Assembly (NCBI GenBank): GCA_019419585.1
Contig: DXZQ01000014.1
Span: forward strand, 1 to 64,000
DNA: 64,000 bases
Source: Collinsella sp.
Lineage (GTDB): Bacteria; Actinomycetota; Coriobacteriia; Coriobacteriales; Coriobacteriaceae
Reading direction: 5' to 3'
The notes below the pieces were generated by a model. It was given only the letters and a program-made list of their open reading frames with translations, was not told the origin of the DNA and searched no databases. Below are positions 27,128 to 35,712 of this stretch, piece after piece. Positions within the stretch are counted from its first letter, which is position 1. Every line of letters begins with the position of its first letter. The position numbers and the translations under genes were made by a program.

Positions 27128-28012
27128 TTATTGAGCAATAGCGTAAAGGTCAAACCCGCCCTGCGGCGTGCTATCGACCGTATCGGGCGCCTGTGAATTA
27201 AAACTCACCGGAACCATGCGCTTTGAGGCACGGTAACGCGTGCCGTCGGTGGCGACGGGCGGCTCATCGACCGTGAGCTCGTAGTCGCCGGGCTTGAGCT
27301 CGATGCCGTCACCTTCGGAATTGACGTATTGGTACTCGTCGATCGCTTGCCCCTTGAGCGTGCGACCCACGATATGGACGAGCATCTGGCTGTCGCCGCG
27401 CGCGGTGTCCCATGTCGCACCGTCCTTGACCTCGACCGACACATGCACCGAGCGCGTACGGCTGAGCGATTGCTCGACAGACATCTCGACCTTGGCGGCG
27501 TCTTTGCGCTGTTGCTCCACGTGACTCCAGACACTTCCGATCGCCGAGCAAGCGATGACGCCGGCCATAAAGGCGATGAGAATGGGGCCGAGCGGAGAGC
27601 GACGGCCCGCGTCTTCCTCGCGAGCCAGGTTAGGGCGATGGGTGGGGGCGGGCGCCTGGGCACCCTGCGCGGGCACGTCGAGTATGCTGAAGGATGCCGT
27701 GCTGCCGGGGTCGATGGTATGGCGCGGCTGTGGGGTCTTTGCCGGCGAGATCGACATATCAGCCGGCTCGCCGAGCGTGGCCGTGGCATCGGCCTTCGCC
27801 TCGTCGGCCTCGGCCTGGGCCCAGGCCTGCTCGAAGGTCAGGGGCTCGGCGGGGTCGGAATCCTGGTCAGCGGCAGCGGATTCGACCGTGGCACCGGCAT
27901 CAGAATCCGCCTCAGCCCCGTCACTCAACCCATCACCTGGCAAGGGCTCGTCCCAGCCCTCATCCGGAGCCTCGCCCTCGCTATACCACCACTCAAAGGT
28001 ATCGATATCCAT
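27128..28012 (-). CDS. Membrane-anchored protein with acidic N-terminus and extracytoplasmic PGDY domain
   Basis: A 294-residue protein of unknown function. About 140 residues of acidic, Ala/Asp/Glu-rich, probably disordered sequence precede a single membrane span (PILIAFMAGVIACSAIGSVW) and a C-terminal domain of about 125 residues. That domain contains IELKPGDYELTV, then VATDGTRY, a pattern repeated in the proteins at 38426 and 41510 inside the mobile element. By its pattern of short strands it could be an immunoglobulin- or transthyretin-like sandwich; this is inference. The ATG at 28012 has AAGGGGG upstream; a GTG 11 codons earlier is weaker. Confidence 0.7.
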   Translation of the reverse strand: MDIDTFEWWYSEGEAPDEGWDEPLPGDGLSDGAEADSDAGATVESAAADQDSDPAEPLTFEQAWAQAEADEAKADATATLGEPADMSISPAKTPQPRHTIDPGSTASFSILDVPAQGAQAPAPTHRPNLAREEDAGRRSPLGPILIAFMAGVIACSAIGSVWSHVEQQRKDAAKVEMSVEQSLSRTRSVHVSVEVKDGATWDTARGDSQMLVHIVGRTLKGQAIDEYQYVNSEGDGIELKPGDYELTVDEPPVATDGTRYRASKRMVPVSFNSQAPDTVDSTPQGGFDLYAIAQ

Positions 28013-28092
28013 ACGGGGCGCCCCCTTGGCCTCGCAAATAAACACTTGCTAGCCTTATACCCCCAGATGACACGGGAGCTCGCCGGCACAGA

Positions 28093-28165
28093 CAGGAAAA
28101 GCGTCACAACATTCGACGCTTTTCCTCGTTTTCGAGATTTTCATCGAATGTTGTGACGGTTTGGG
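28093..28165 (-). repeat. Nested hairpin repeat, family B, copy 1
   Basis: CGTCACAACATTCGA and TCGAATGTTGTGACG are perfect arms enclosing an inner CTCGAAAACGAG hairpin. On the minus strand the outer stem is followed by CTTTT, so it can terminate. A nearly identical copy is at 33177-33245. Confidence 0.85.
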
Positions 28166-28183
28166 CAGCAGCCACACCACGAA

Positions 28184-28212
28184 TGTGACGAAGGAGCAGT
28201 CCCCTTGTCACA
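28184..28212 (-). repeat. Stop-codon hairpin, family C, copy 2
   Basis: ATGTGACAAGGGGACTG and the imperfectly matching CTCCTTCGTCACAT form a stem that begins at the stop codon of the MerR-type gene. It stands just before repeat B copy 1, the same C-then-B order as at 33177-33272. Confidence 0.65.
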
Positions 28213-28213
28213 T

Positions 28214-29077
28214 CTAGAGGGCGACGGGGATTTGGATGCAGCAGAAGTCCTCTTGGTGGGACTCGTCGTAGCTCGTGGTATCGAGGTAGCAAAAGTCGAA
28301 AGCGTTGCCGATGGGCTGGAGCGCGTGCTTGTCCATGCAGGCCACGACGGCGCGGATGCCCTCGGGCTCGTACGGCATGCCCCAGCGGCTCATGCACAGG
28401 TATGTGCCCTCGGGCAGCACTTCGATGCCGATCTCTGCCAGCTCGGCGGGATCGCTCGGCAGCAGTTCCTCGGCACCGCGCGGCAGCACGGCAAAGGAGC
28501 CCGCGCCGGCGATAGGGTCGTCGGAATGCAGCGCCTCACGACGCAGCATGGCACCCCAGCCGCGCATGGGGCGCGTGCCCGTCAACGCACGCATGCGCAG
28601 GATGGCCCGCATGAGCGTGGGGTGAAGCATCGAGCGGCCGCGCTCGATATCGCCTGGAAACTCCTCAAAGACCACGTAGCGACGCTCAAACTGCTTGAGC
28701 TCCGGCCTGCCCTCGCGCTCGCGCCAGTAAACCGCCTCGTCGTAAAAGCTCAGGCGCTCCTGCACGCTCGCGCGCTCGGCTTTGAGGCCGGCGATCTGTT
28801 CATCGAGCGCTTGCACCCGCGAGCGCAGGTGATCGGTCATCTCGCTAATGTCGAACGTCGAGGCTAGGCGGTCGATCTCATCGAGTTCGAGCCCTAGGTC
28901 ACGTAGCATGCAGATCAGACGCATGAGCGGGATCTGCGTGGGCGAATAGAAACGGTAGCCCTTTTCGTTCACCACGGCGGGCTTAAACAGGCCGATCTTG
29001 TCGTAGTAGATGAGCGTTTGGCGCGAAACATTAAACAAGCTCGCCATCTCGCTAATCGCATACATGCCCGTCTGCAT
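28214..29077 (-). CDS. MerR-family regulator with GyrI-like effector domain
   Basis: A 287-residue transcriptional activator of the BmrR type. The N-terminal winged helix reads ISEMASLFNVSRQTLIYYDK and EKGYRFYSP, followed by the dimerisation coiled coil (residues 75-120). The C-terminal 150 residues look like a small-molecule-binding GyrI-like domain (YVVFEEFPGDIE, LPEGTYLCMSRWG). The ATG at 29077 has GGGAGG directly upstream. It is last in the leftward series of transporter, UbiD and UbiX genes, 92 bases after ubiX, so it may sense the substrate or product of that pathway; this is inference from position. Confidence 0.87.
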   Translation of the reverse strand: MQTGMYAISEMASLFNVSRQTLIYYDKIGLFKPAVVNEKGYRFYSPTQIPLMRLICMLRDLGLELDEIDRLASTFDISEMTDHLRSRVQALDEQIAGLKAERASVQERLSFYDEAVYWREREGRPELKQFERRYVVFEEFPGDIERGRSMLHPTLMRAILRMRALTGTRPMRGWGAMLRREALHSDDPIAGAGSFAVLPRGAEELLPSDPAELAEIGIEVLPEGTYLCMSRWGMPYEPEGIRAVVACMDKHALQPIGNAFDFCYLDTTSYDESHQEDFCCIQIPVAL

Positions 29078-29108
29078 AGGTCCTCCCGACACATCCCTTT
29101 TGCGCACA

Positions 29109-29138
29109 AAGCCCGCCGCCCACAGGGGCAGCGGGCTC
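29109..29138 (-). terminator. Probable terminator after the UbiX gene
   Basis: GAGCCCGC and GCGGGCTTTG form a GC-rich stem in the gap between the ubiX-like gene and the MerR gene. The following T-run is short, so partial read-through is likely. Confidence 0.5.
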
Positions 29139-29169
29139 AAACACTACTCGTATCCTACCCTAAAGACGC

Positions 29170-29748
29170 CTATGACCAGCGCTTATAGTTTGCACATGAC
29201 ACGCCGACGGCCTCGAGCGCCTTGGCGGCGATGTGATGCACCGCGTCATCGAGCGTGGCGGGGCCGTTGTAAAACGTAAGCATGGGCGGCATGAGCATGA
29301 CGCCCGGCACGCGCGCCAGGCGCGCCATGTTGTCGATGTGAATGGCGCTGAAGGGCGTCTCGCGCACCATGAGCACCAGGCGGCGCTGCTCTTTCATCTG
29401 AACATCGGCCGCGCGCAGCAACAGGTTTTCGCTGTAGCCTCTCGCGATGCCGGCGAGCGTCTTCATGGAGCAGGGCGCCACGATCATGCCGTCGACCGGA
29501 TAGGTGCCGCTTGCGATGGCGGCGCCGATGTTCTTGTTGTCGTAGACCACATCGGCATGGCACGCAAACTCGTCGAGCGTCATGCCGAGCTCCTGCTCGA
29601 TGGTAATCTCTCCCCCGCGCGTGACGACAAGCGCCGACTCGGCACCGGCCTGACGCAGGCATTTGAGGCACTCAAGGCCCAGCGCGGCACCGCTGGCGCC
29701 AGACACGCCAACGACAATGCGACGGGGACGGACAGAAGACTCAGGCAT
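29170..29748 (-). CDS. UbiX/LpdB-type flavin prenyltransferase
   Basis: A 192-residue enzyme that joins dimethylallyl (mono)phosphate to FMN, making prenyl-FMN, the cofactor of UbiD decarboxylases. The FMN loop is VGVSGASGAALG; IVAPCSMKTLAGIARG and LVLMVRETPFSAIHIDNM are diagnostic. The ATG at 29748 has AGGAG upstream. It follows the UbiD-type decarboxylase gene with a family A repeat between them. It is the presumed LpdB counterpart of a gallate-decarboxylase-like system. Confidence 0.93.
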   Translation of the reverse strand: MPESSVRPRRIVVGVSGASGAALGLECLKCLRQAGAESALVVTRGGEITIEQELGMTLDEFACHADVVYDNKNIGAAIASGTYPVDGMIVAPCSMKTLAGIARGYSENLLLRAADVQMKEQRRLVLMVRETPFSAIHIDNMARLARVPGVMLMPPMLTFYNGPATLDDAVHHIAAKALEAVGVSCANYKRWS

Positions 29749-29786
29749 GACAACTCCTAACAACAAAATGGCAGCTATAGGTCGGG

Positions 29787-29938
29787 CAATGTCAGTGAGC
29801 GCGCACCTGGCGAGGCAAGGTGCCCCGAAACAAGAAGGCATAGGGCTTATGCCCATGCCTTCGCAGTTGAGGGGCAGATTGCCCGCCAGGCGCGGGCGCA
29901 GCGTCGAGTGGTCCGGCGTTCGGTAGAACGCCGGAACC
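29787..29938 (-). repeat. Stop-codon-abutting structured repeat, family A, copy 4
   Basis: This is the most diverged copy. The first hairpin GGTTCCGGCGTTC/GAACGCCGGACC abuts the stop codon of the UbiD gene. The long stem has arms CCTGGCGGGCAA/TTGCC...CGCCAGG and an inner GAAGGCATGGGC/GCCCTATGCCTTC stem. Primary sequence differs widely from the other copies but the fold is retained. Here the repeat lies inside an apparent operon rather than at its end. Confidence 0.8.
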
Positions 29939-31426
29939 TTAGAAAGAAAGCTCCGCTGCCCACTTGTCCTGGTCGATCTCCATGAACTGCGAGCGGATGA
30001 AGTTCTTCTTGAGGTTAAACGGAACCGTGCAGTCGAAGATGGCCTTGCAGGCGATGCCGTGCTCGCGGATGCTCGGGTCAAACGCCGGGTCGTTGGACGG
30101 GTCGAGCACGTGGCAGTGGCAACCGGGGATGGTGATGAGGTCCACGTCGGCCTGGAAGCGCGTGGTCATGGCCCACATCACGTCGCTCATGTCGAAGATG
30201 TCGACATCCTCGTCAACCAGGATCACATGCTTGAGCTCGGAGAATGCCGAGAAGGCGAGCATGGCGGCGTTGCGCTGACGACCCTCGTCGTTCTTGCTCG
30301 ACTTCTTGAACTGCATGATGGCAACGAACTTGCCGCCACCGCAGGGAGCAGCGTGGACGTTGAGCAGGCGGCCCGGGATAGCGGTCTCGACCATCTTGTA
30401 GATGGAAGCCTCGGTGGGGATGCCCGCCATGGACACGTGCTCGTGCGAAGGGCCGATGCAGCTCTCCATGATGGGATTGACGCGTGTGGTGACGGCGGTG
30501 ATCTTGATCACCGGGCAGACCTTGGCGCCACCGGTGTAGCCGGGGAACTCGGGCATGGCATAGCCGTGGCCGTTGACGTCCTCGTTGATGGTCTCGTCGT
30601 GCATGAGGTAGCCCTCGAGCACGTACTCGGCATTGGCGATGCACTTCTGCGGAACGGTAACGCAGTCGGCGAGCTCGACGGCATGGCCGCGCAGGGCGCC
30701 GGCGATCTGCAGCTCGTTGAAGCCGAGCGGCGTGGTGGGAGCCTCGAAGCCGCAGCACATGTACACGGCGGGGTCCAAGCCGATGGAGATGGAGATGGGC
30801 ATGTCCTCGCCGCGCTGGCAGTACTCGTCAAAGAATGCGCCCAGGTGACGGCTGCCCGGGGTAATCCACATGGCGAGCTTGTCCTTGTCGACGCAGGAGA
30901 AGCGGTGGATGGTCACGTCGGACTGGGAGCCGTCGGGGCTCGTGCCGTAGGCGAGGCCCATGGTGATGTAGGGGCCGCCGTCGACGGGCGTGTTGGTGGG
31001 AGCGGGGACGATCTTGCGCAGGTCAAAGCCCTCGTCGGTCGCCTTGTACACGACCTCCTGGCAGTCGACATGCTTGCCCTCGGCGATCTGCTCGGGCGCG
31101 ATCAGGTTCTCGAAGCGCTTGCCGATTTCGAGGCCCAGGTGCTCCTCGTCAAGGTCGAGCAGGGCGGCAACGCGCTTGCGGCTGGCAAGCATGCCGATGC
31201 AGACCTTGGCATCGTCAAAGCCCTTGACGTTGTTGAAGACCATCGCCGGGCCCTCTTTGGTCGGGCGCATAACGGTGCCGCCGGCACCGACGTGACGATA
31301 GACACCCGAGACCTCGGCGCCCGGGTCGACCTGAGTGTCGGTCTCGAGCAGCTGGCCCGGCATCTCACGCAAAAAGTCGAGCGCGGAGCGCAGGTCGTGG
31401 ATCTGGGAAGCATCGGTAGTGGACAT
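29939..31426 (-). CDS. UbiD-family decarboxylase, LpdC (gallate decarboxylase)-like
   Basis: A 495-residue prenyl-FMN-dependent (de)carboxylase. The N-terminal block VDPGAEVSGVYRHVGAGGTV and the segments GPAMVFNNVKGF, YKATDEGFDLRKIV and SDVTIHRFSC match what I remember of Lactiplantibacillus LpdC, which removes the carboxyl group of gallate and protocatechuate. The ANAEYVLEGYL segment holds the expected catalytic glutamate region. It is preceded by a DASS anion transporter and followed by UbiX. The substrate is therefore probably a hydroxylated aromatic acid, but that is inference. The ATG at 31426 has AAAGGAG upstream. Confidence 0.9.
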   Translation of the reverse strand: MSTTDASQIHDLRSALDFLREMPGQLLETDTQVDPGAEVSGVYRHVGAGGTVMRPTKEGPAMVFNNVKGFDDAKVCIGMLASRKRVAALLDLDEEHLGLEIGKRFENLIAPEQIAEGKHVDCQEVVYKATDEGFDLRKIVPAPTNTPVDGGPYITMGLAYGTSPDGSQSDVTIHRFSCVDKDKLAMWITPGSRHLGAFFDEYCQRGEDMPISISIGLDPAVYMCCGFEAPTTPLGFNELQIAGALRGHAVELADCVTVPQKCIANAEYVLEGYLMHDETINEDVNGHGYAMPEFPGYTGGAKVCPVIKITAVTTRVNPIMESCIGPSHEHVSMAGIPTEASIYKMVETAIPGRLLNVHAAPCGGGKFVAIMQFKKSSKNDEGRQRNAAMLAFSAFSELKHVILVDEDVDIFDMSDVMWAMTTRFQADVDLITIPGCHCHVLDPSNDPAFDPSIREHGIACKAIFDCTVPFNLKKNFIRSQFMEIDQDKWAAELSF

Positions 31427-31569
31427 AGCGTGCTCCTTTCGGGAGAGTGCCCGGCGACGGGAGTGCCGCCGGGCTGGGTAACGTAGTGGGGCCGCAGCGC
31501 TTATAGATGGAGCGCTTGGCAACTCGCGGTTCAAGCACTCGGATGTTTGCAGCCCAAGCGCTCGGCCGC

Positions 31570-33027
31570 TTACATCAGGCCAAAGAGATGGAACCAGGCG
31601 ACCTCGACCAGCACGACGATAAAGACGACCGCGGTGAGGGGAATGCCCATGCGCATGGCCTCTTTGGAGGTGTAGCCGCCGGCGTCCTTGCCTTCGCCGA
31701 TAAGGATCGGCAGGTTATGGAACGGCAGGATGTAGTGGATGTTGATGGACGTGAAGACGATGAGCGCCACGGCGAGCGGGCTCACGCTGGAGCCGGCCGC
31801 GAAGCTGATGAACGCCGGCACGCACACGCCGAGCACGGCCATGACCGAGCCCATGAACATATGGATAACCATGGAGAGCGCGGCGACAAGCAGGGCGAAC
31901 AGGAAGATGTTCTCGGGCACGGAGCTGGGGAGCACGACATCGGCGATCCAGGCGTTCATACCGGTGGCACCGCCCACGGAACCCACGGCCATGGCGGCCG
32001 TCAGGAACATGAGGGACTTGATGTCGACGGCGTTCCAGCTGGCGGGGGTGAGGACCTCGCCGATGATGGGCATGGCGAGGCAGACGCCGATGGCCAGGGT
32101 GACCCAGCCGATGTAATCGCCCGAGACGGTGAGCCACAGCGCGATGGCGATGACAAGCCACACGATGGTGCGGATCTCCTTGACGGAGAGCTTGCCGAGC
32201 GCGGCCTGCTTGGCCACGATCTGCTCGCGATCGTAGACGAGCTCCTTGCTGGGCTTAAAGAGGAAGAGGCCCAGGAACAGGGTGCACAGCAGCGCGACCA
32301 GCATAGGCACGCTCATGTACAGGAACCAGTCGACAAAGGACGGGCTCATGCCGCCGGCCTCGGCGCTGTACTGCGCAACGAGCGGGTTGAGCGTGGAGTC
32401 GCCTGTCAGGAAGAACATGGAGCCGGGGGCAGCAGCGGCAAACACAAGGAAGCCGAGCTTGCCGCGGTCGTCGTCACCGTAGCCGGCGGACTCGGCGATG
32501 ACCGAGACAACGGCGAGGATGAGGAAGGCACGGGGGAACGGATGCGGAATGAGTAGCGACAGCACAAAGGTGAGCGCGAAAATCGAGATGATGAGCGACT
32601 TGGCATCGCGCACGAACTTGAGCATGAACGCATAGGCGATACGCTCGCCCAGGCCCGACTCCTTGACCGCGCTGGCGATGAGGTAGGCGCCGATGACGAG
32701 CCACATGGTGGCTTTGGTCCACGAGCTAAACGTGGAGGCGACCGTCGCCGAGATGCTCGCGGCGCCCGTGTCGTCCACGCACACCTTGAACAGAACAAGC
32801 AGCGCGCAGTAGAGCAGGCCCACAAAGCCCGGCTGTGCCACGCCACATGCCCAGAACACCACCGTGGCGAGCGTCAGCGCCAGACAGGTCTGACCGCCGA
32901 CCGTGAGCTCGACCGTCGAGCTCAGCTCCGCCAAAGGAAGAAACTTCACCAGCAAAAAGACAACGATACCCAGCACAAAGCCAATTTCGCGCTTGGTGAT
33001 CTTAAACGCCTTCTTTTCCGCTTCCAT
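31570..33027 (-). CDS. DASS/SLC13-family anion transporter
   Basis: A 485-residue membrane protein with about 12 spans, of the divalent-anion:sodium symporter superfamily, which carries di- and tricarboxylates or related anions. Family-like segments are SLLIPHPFPRAFLILAVVS, FFLTGDSTLNPLVA and TSINIHYILPFHNLPILIG. The ATG at 33027 follows AAAGGTGGGGAG. It lies 143 bases before the UbiD-type decarboxylase gene and is the obvious importer of its acid substrate or exchanger of its product. Transport specificity is not visible in the sequence. Confidence 0.88.
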   Translation of the reverse strand: MEAEKKAFKITKREIGFVLGIVVFLLVKFLPLAELSSTVELTVGGQTCLALTLATVVFWACGVAQPGFVGLLYCALLVLFKVCVDDTGAASISATVASTFSSWTKATMWLVIGAYLIASAVKESGLGERIAYAFMLKFVRDAKSLIISIFALTFVLSLLIPHPFPRAFLILAVVSVIAESAGYGDDDRGKLGFLVFAAAAPGSMFFLTGDSTLNPLVAQYSAEAGGMSPSFVDWFLYMSVPMLVALLCTLFLGLFLFKPSKELVYDREQIVAKQAALGKLSVKEIRTIVWLVIAIALWLTVSGDYIGWVTLAIGVCLAMPIIGEVLTPASWNAVDIKSLMFLTAAMAVGSVGGATGMNAWIADVVLPSSVPENIFLFALLVAALSMVIHMFMGSVMAVLGVCVPAFISFAAGSSVSPLAVALIVFTSINIHYILPFHNLPILIGEGKDAGGYTSKEAMRMGIPLTAVVFIVVLVEVAWFHLFGLM

Positions 33028-33176
33028 CTCCCCACCTTTCTTGTTGGGGGCGCTCCGGATTCGCAGCCACGTTGCCACTTAAAAAGGGGCGCCCGTTATC
33101 GGACACCCCTTACGTTGCGCTGTGTTGTGGCAATACAGTCAAGCGGGATTTTTGGATGAGAAGCGATCCTCTGGAC

Positions 33177-33245
33177 AAAAAGCGTCACAACATTCGACGC
33201 TTTTCCTCGTTTTCGAGATTTTCATCAAATGTTGTGACGGTTTGG
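33177..33245 (-). repeat. Nested hairpin repeat, family B, copy 2
   Basis: Same sequence as 28093-28165 with one arm change (ATTTGA for ATTCGA), flanking the identical inner CTCGAAAACGAG hairpin. It lies between the NUDIX gene and the transporter gene. Confidence 0.85.
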
Positions 33246-33272
33246 ATGTGGCAAAGGGACTGTCTTTTTTCA
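33246..33272 (-). repeat. Stop-codon hairpin, family C, copy 3 (degenerate)
   Basis: On the minus strand ATGTGAAAAAAGACAGTCCC is followed by TTTGCCACAT, an imperfect version of the GACAAAGGGA hairpin. It overlaps the TGA stop of the NUDIX fusion gene. Confidence 0.55.
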
Positions 33273-34217
33273 CATAGCGAGGGCTGCGCGGATGGAGGGG
33301 ACCTCCAGAGCCTCGCGGAGCCAGGGGGCCAGCTGCTCGGGGTGACCCTGCAGGTAGCCTTTAAGCTCGGACGGGGCCACGCGGCGCACTTCCGAGATCT
33401 CCTCTTGGTTGATATGCAGCTCGCCCGGCTCAACATGGGCAAGGTAGACCTCGCACCATTCGCACTCGCAGCGGCCGTCGCCGTGGTCCTCGCGGTACAC
33501 CACGTGTCCGAGGTGCTTGAGCTGATCGGGCTCGCGCGTGATGCCAAGCTCTTCGTTGATGCGACGTGCCGTGGCGGCCGCGACGTCTTCCCCGGGGAGC
33601 GGATGGCCGGCACAGCCATCGGCCAGCACCCCGCCCCACAGGCGTTTGAGCGGACTGCGACGACAGAGCAGCAGGCGCGCGTCTTCGCCCTGGCCCTCGA
33701 CCAGAAGCGTCAGAAATGCCTGATGCAGGATTCCCTCGCCGGTATGGGCCTCGATGCGGTCGACGGGGCCAAGCGCCTCGCCGGTCGCGGCATCGACCGC
33801 CACGACCTCGGCGCCTGCGCCGCCCTCATCCCAGCCGGCGCGCAGAATGCGGGCTGCGGCCTCCTCGAGCGCGGCGATGAGTTCCTTGGTGGTATCGAGC
33901 ATGCGCCGCAAGTCGTCCGCGGTCGCGTTCTCCACATGAAAACCCGTGCTTGCAACTACCGGCACGCCAAAGCGCGTGGCCAGCGCCGCCGCAATATCGT
34001 GCGCCGGAATTTCGTCTCGATGGCACGGAACGGCCAGGATGCTCACCGTCGCCGTACGGCCGGGCTCGGGGCGAGGAATGGCCTGCGCCGTGGCGCCCAG
34101 GTGCGCAAACTCCGGCGAGCAGGCGTACACCGCCATGCCTCGCGGCGTCACCGTCAACTGGGCCTCGAGCGCAAACTTGCCCTCGCCCACTACAACCTTT
34201 GTCGTGTGCATACCCAT
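33270..34217 (-). CDS. LpdD-like prenyl-flavin chaperone domain fused to an Idi-like NUDIX domain
   Basis: A 315-residue two-domain protein. Residues 1-120 resemble LpdD, the small protein of gallate-decarboxylase clusters (FAHLGATAQAIPRP, ATVSILAVPCHRDEIPAHDI, VVASTGFHVENAT). Residues 135-310 align with type I isopentenyl-diphosphate isomerase (Idi): AHT (His158), LHQAF (His165), AGHP (His205), VVYRED (Tyr241) and ECEWC (Glu251, Glu253) match the metal and active-site positions. The Idi catalytic cysteine position is Ala203, with Cys202 beside it, and the NUDIX box is GHPLPGE followed by RRINEELGI. ATG 34217 follows AGGAG. It heads the DASS/UbiD/UbiX series and may supply or hand over the prenyl donor. 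Confidence 0.8.
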   Translation of the reverse strand: MGMHTTKVVVGEGKFALEAQLTVTPRGMAVYACSPEFAHLGATAQAIPRPEPGRTATVSILAVPCHRDEIPAHDIAAALATRFGVPVVASTGFHVENATADDLRRMLDTTKELIAALEEAAARILRAGWDEGGAGAEVVAVDAATGEALGPVDRIEAHTGEGILHQAFLTLLVEGQGEDARLLLCRRSPLKRLWGGVLADGCAGHPLPGEDVAAATARRINEELGITREPDQLKHLGHVVYREDHGDGRCECEWCEVYLAHVEPGELHINQEEISEVRRVAPSELKGYLQGHPEQLAPWLREALEVPSIRAALAM

Positions 34218-34378
34218 GGGATCTCCTGTCGCCCGCAATGTACCTGAGACCATCTTCGCCTGTATTGCGACTATACAGGCAAGCGCAGCCTGCGACAAAG
34301 GAGGCAGGCACCTGACACATTCTGTTAGAGTTGCAGGGATTGAATCCCGCTTATTCATGCGACATTGGAGTGACAACC

Positions 34379-35614
34379 TTGACCGCCGCAACCACGCCTA
34401 AAAGTAAGTCAACCGCCGCCGCGCTCTCCCCCGCGCGCACCAGGCTCTGCCTGGCGCTGCTCGTGCTGTTGGGATTCTCGCTCGGCTGCTCCGAGTTCGT
34501 GGTCATCGGTATCGAGAGCGACTTGGCAACGGAACTCGACGTACCACTTGCTACTGCGGGCCAGCTCATCAGCGTGTTCGCGCTCGTCTACGCCATCGCG
34601 ACGCCGGTGCTTGCGCTCAGCACGGGCCACTTCCGCCGCTACCAGCTGCTCGTGTGCTATAGCATCATCTTTGTGCTCGGCAACTTGGTCATGGCGTTGG
34701 CGCCCAACTTCCAGGTGCTGTTTATCTCGCGCATTGTCCTGGGCTCTGTCTCGGGCGCGCTGCTCGCCGTGGGCGTGACGTACATCCCCGAGCTTCTGTC
34801 CCCGCAGCAAACTTCGCTTGCCATCTCGGTGGTATATGGTGCGTTTTCCGTGGCGATGGTCTTTGTCACTTCGGTCGGCAAGTTTGTGGCCGACACGCTC
34901 GACTGGCACGTTGCCATGTACGGCACGCTTACCTTTGCCGTTCTGATCTGCGGAGCGCTCGTGGCGTTTATGCCGCGCGCCGGGCAAACCGACGAGCCTG
35001 CCACCTTTCGCGAGCAGGCGGGTCTGCTACGCGAGCCGAGCATCATCACCGGCATGCTCATCTTTTTGTTTGGCGTGGGATCGGTCTATGTGTTCTACGG
35101 CTACGTGACGCCTTATCTTGAGCAGGTGCTGGGCATGGGCACTGTTCAGGCAAGCACCACGCTTATGGCCTACGGCGTGTTCTGCCTGGTCTCGAACATC
35201 TTGGGCGGATGGATCGACGCGCGCTTTGGCATGAAGGCGCTGCTTGTGACGTTTGTGCTGCAAGCTGCGGCGTTACTCGGGCTGTTTGCCGTGGGCGACA
35301 CCATGCCGCTCGCGCTGGTCTTTGTCTTTAGCCTAGCGCTGCTCATGTACCTGTTCTCGGTGTCATGCATCACGCACTTTATGGACGTGGCGCGCAGCCG
35401 CCATCCCAAATCGATGGTACTCGCGAGCTCGGTAGAACCCATGGCGTTTAACGTCGGCATTTCGTTTGGCACCGCAGTGGGCGGCGCCGTGGTGAGCAGC
35501 GTTGGCATTGCCTACGTTGGCGCGGTTGGTGCCGCGTTCTCGCTTGTGGCCTGGGCGCTTACGCTGGTGACGATTAAGTTGGCTCGCTGGGAGCGCAAGC
35601 GGGCGAGAGCGTAA
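34379..35614 (+). CDS. MFS transporter (DHA1-type drug/sugar efflux)
   Basis: A 411-residue, 12-span major-facilitator protein. The opening RLCLALLVLLGFSLGCSEFV and the segment SRIVLGSVSGALLAVGVTYI fit the arabinose/purine efflux-like DHA1 group. The substrate is unknown. The start is uncertain: a TTG at 34379 has GGAG 8 bases upstream and begins right before the first hydrophobic segment. It ends 51 bases before the remnant of the phosphatase gene, so MFS and phosphatase probably formed one operon before the mobile element came in. Confidence 0.82.
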   Translation: MTAATTPKSKSTAAALSPARTRLCLALLVLLGFSLGCSEFVVIGIESDLATELDVPLATAGQLISVFALVYAIATPVLALSTGHFRRYQLLVCYSIIFVLGNLVMALAPNFQVLFISRIVLGSVSGALLAVGVTYIPELLSPQQTSLAISVVYGAFSVAMVFVTSVGKFVADTLDWHVAMYGTLTFAVLICGALVAFMPRAGQTDEPATFREQAGLLREPSIITGMLIFLFGVGSVYVFYGYVTPYLEQVLGMGTVQASTTLMAYGVFCLVSNILGGWIDARFGMKALLVTFVLQAAALLGLFAVGDTMPLALVFVFSLALLMYLFSVSCITHFMDVARSRHPKSMVLASSVEPMAFNVGISFGTAVGGAVVSSVGIAYVGAVGAAFSLVAWALTLVTIKLARWERKRARA

Positions 35615-35665
35615 GCACAGATGCGATACTCGAGCTCGATGATGGCGATCGAAAGGAAACCGCAT

Positions 35666-35704
35666 ATGCAACGCGTACTGTTTATCTGTCATGGGAATAT
35701 TTGA
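35666..35704 (+). pseudogene. Severed 5' end of the low-molecular-weight protein tyrosine phosphatase gene
   Basis: After a good ribosome site (AAAGGA) the frame reads MQRVLFICHGNI and then hits TGA. This is the start of an LMW-PTP, whose CxGNxCRS loop is cut after GNI. The rest of the gene is at 46004-46415, behind the mobile element. It marks the original target site. Confidence 0.88.
35690..35700 (+). other. attL core
   Basis: CATGGGAATAT, identical to the core at 45993-46003. The flanks agree at further positions (TG, one mismatch, core, one mismatch, TG). It encodes the HGNI part of the phosphatase active-site loop. Confidence 0.85.
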
Positions 35705-35712
35705 CTAAAGGA

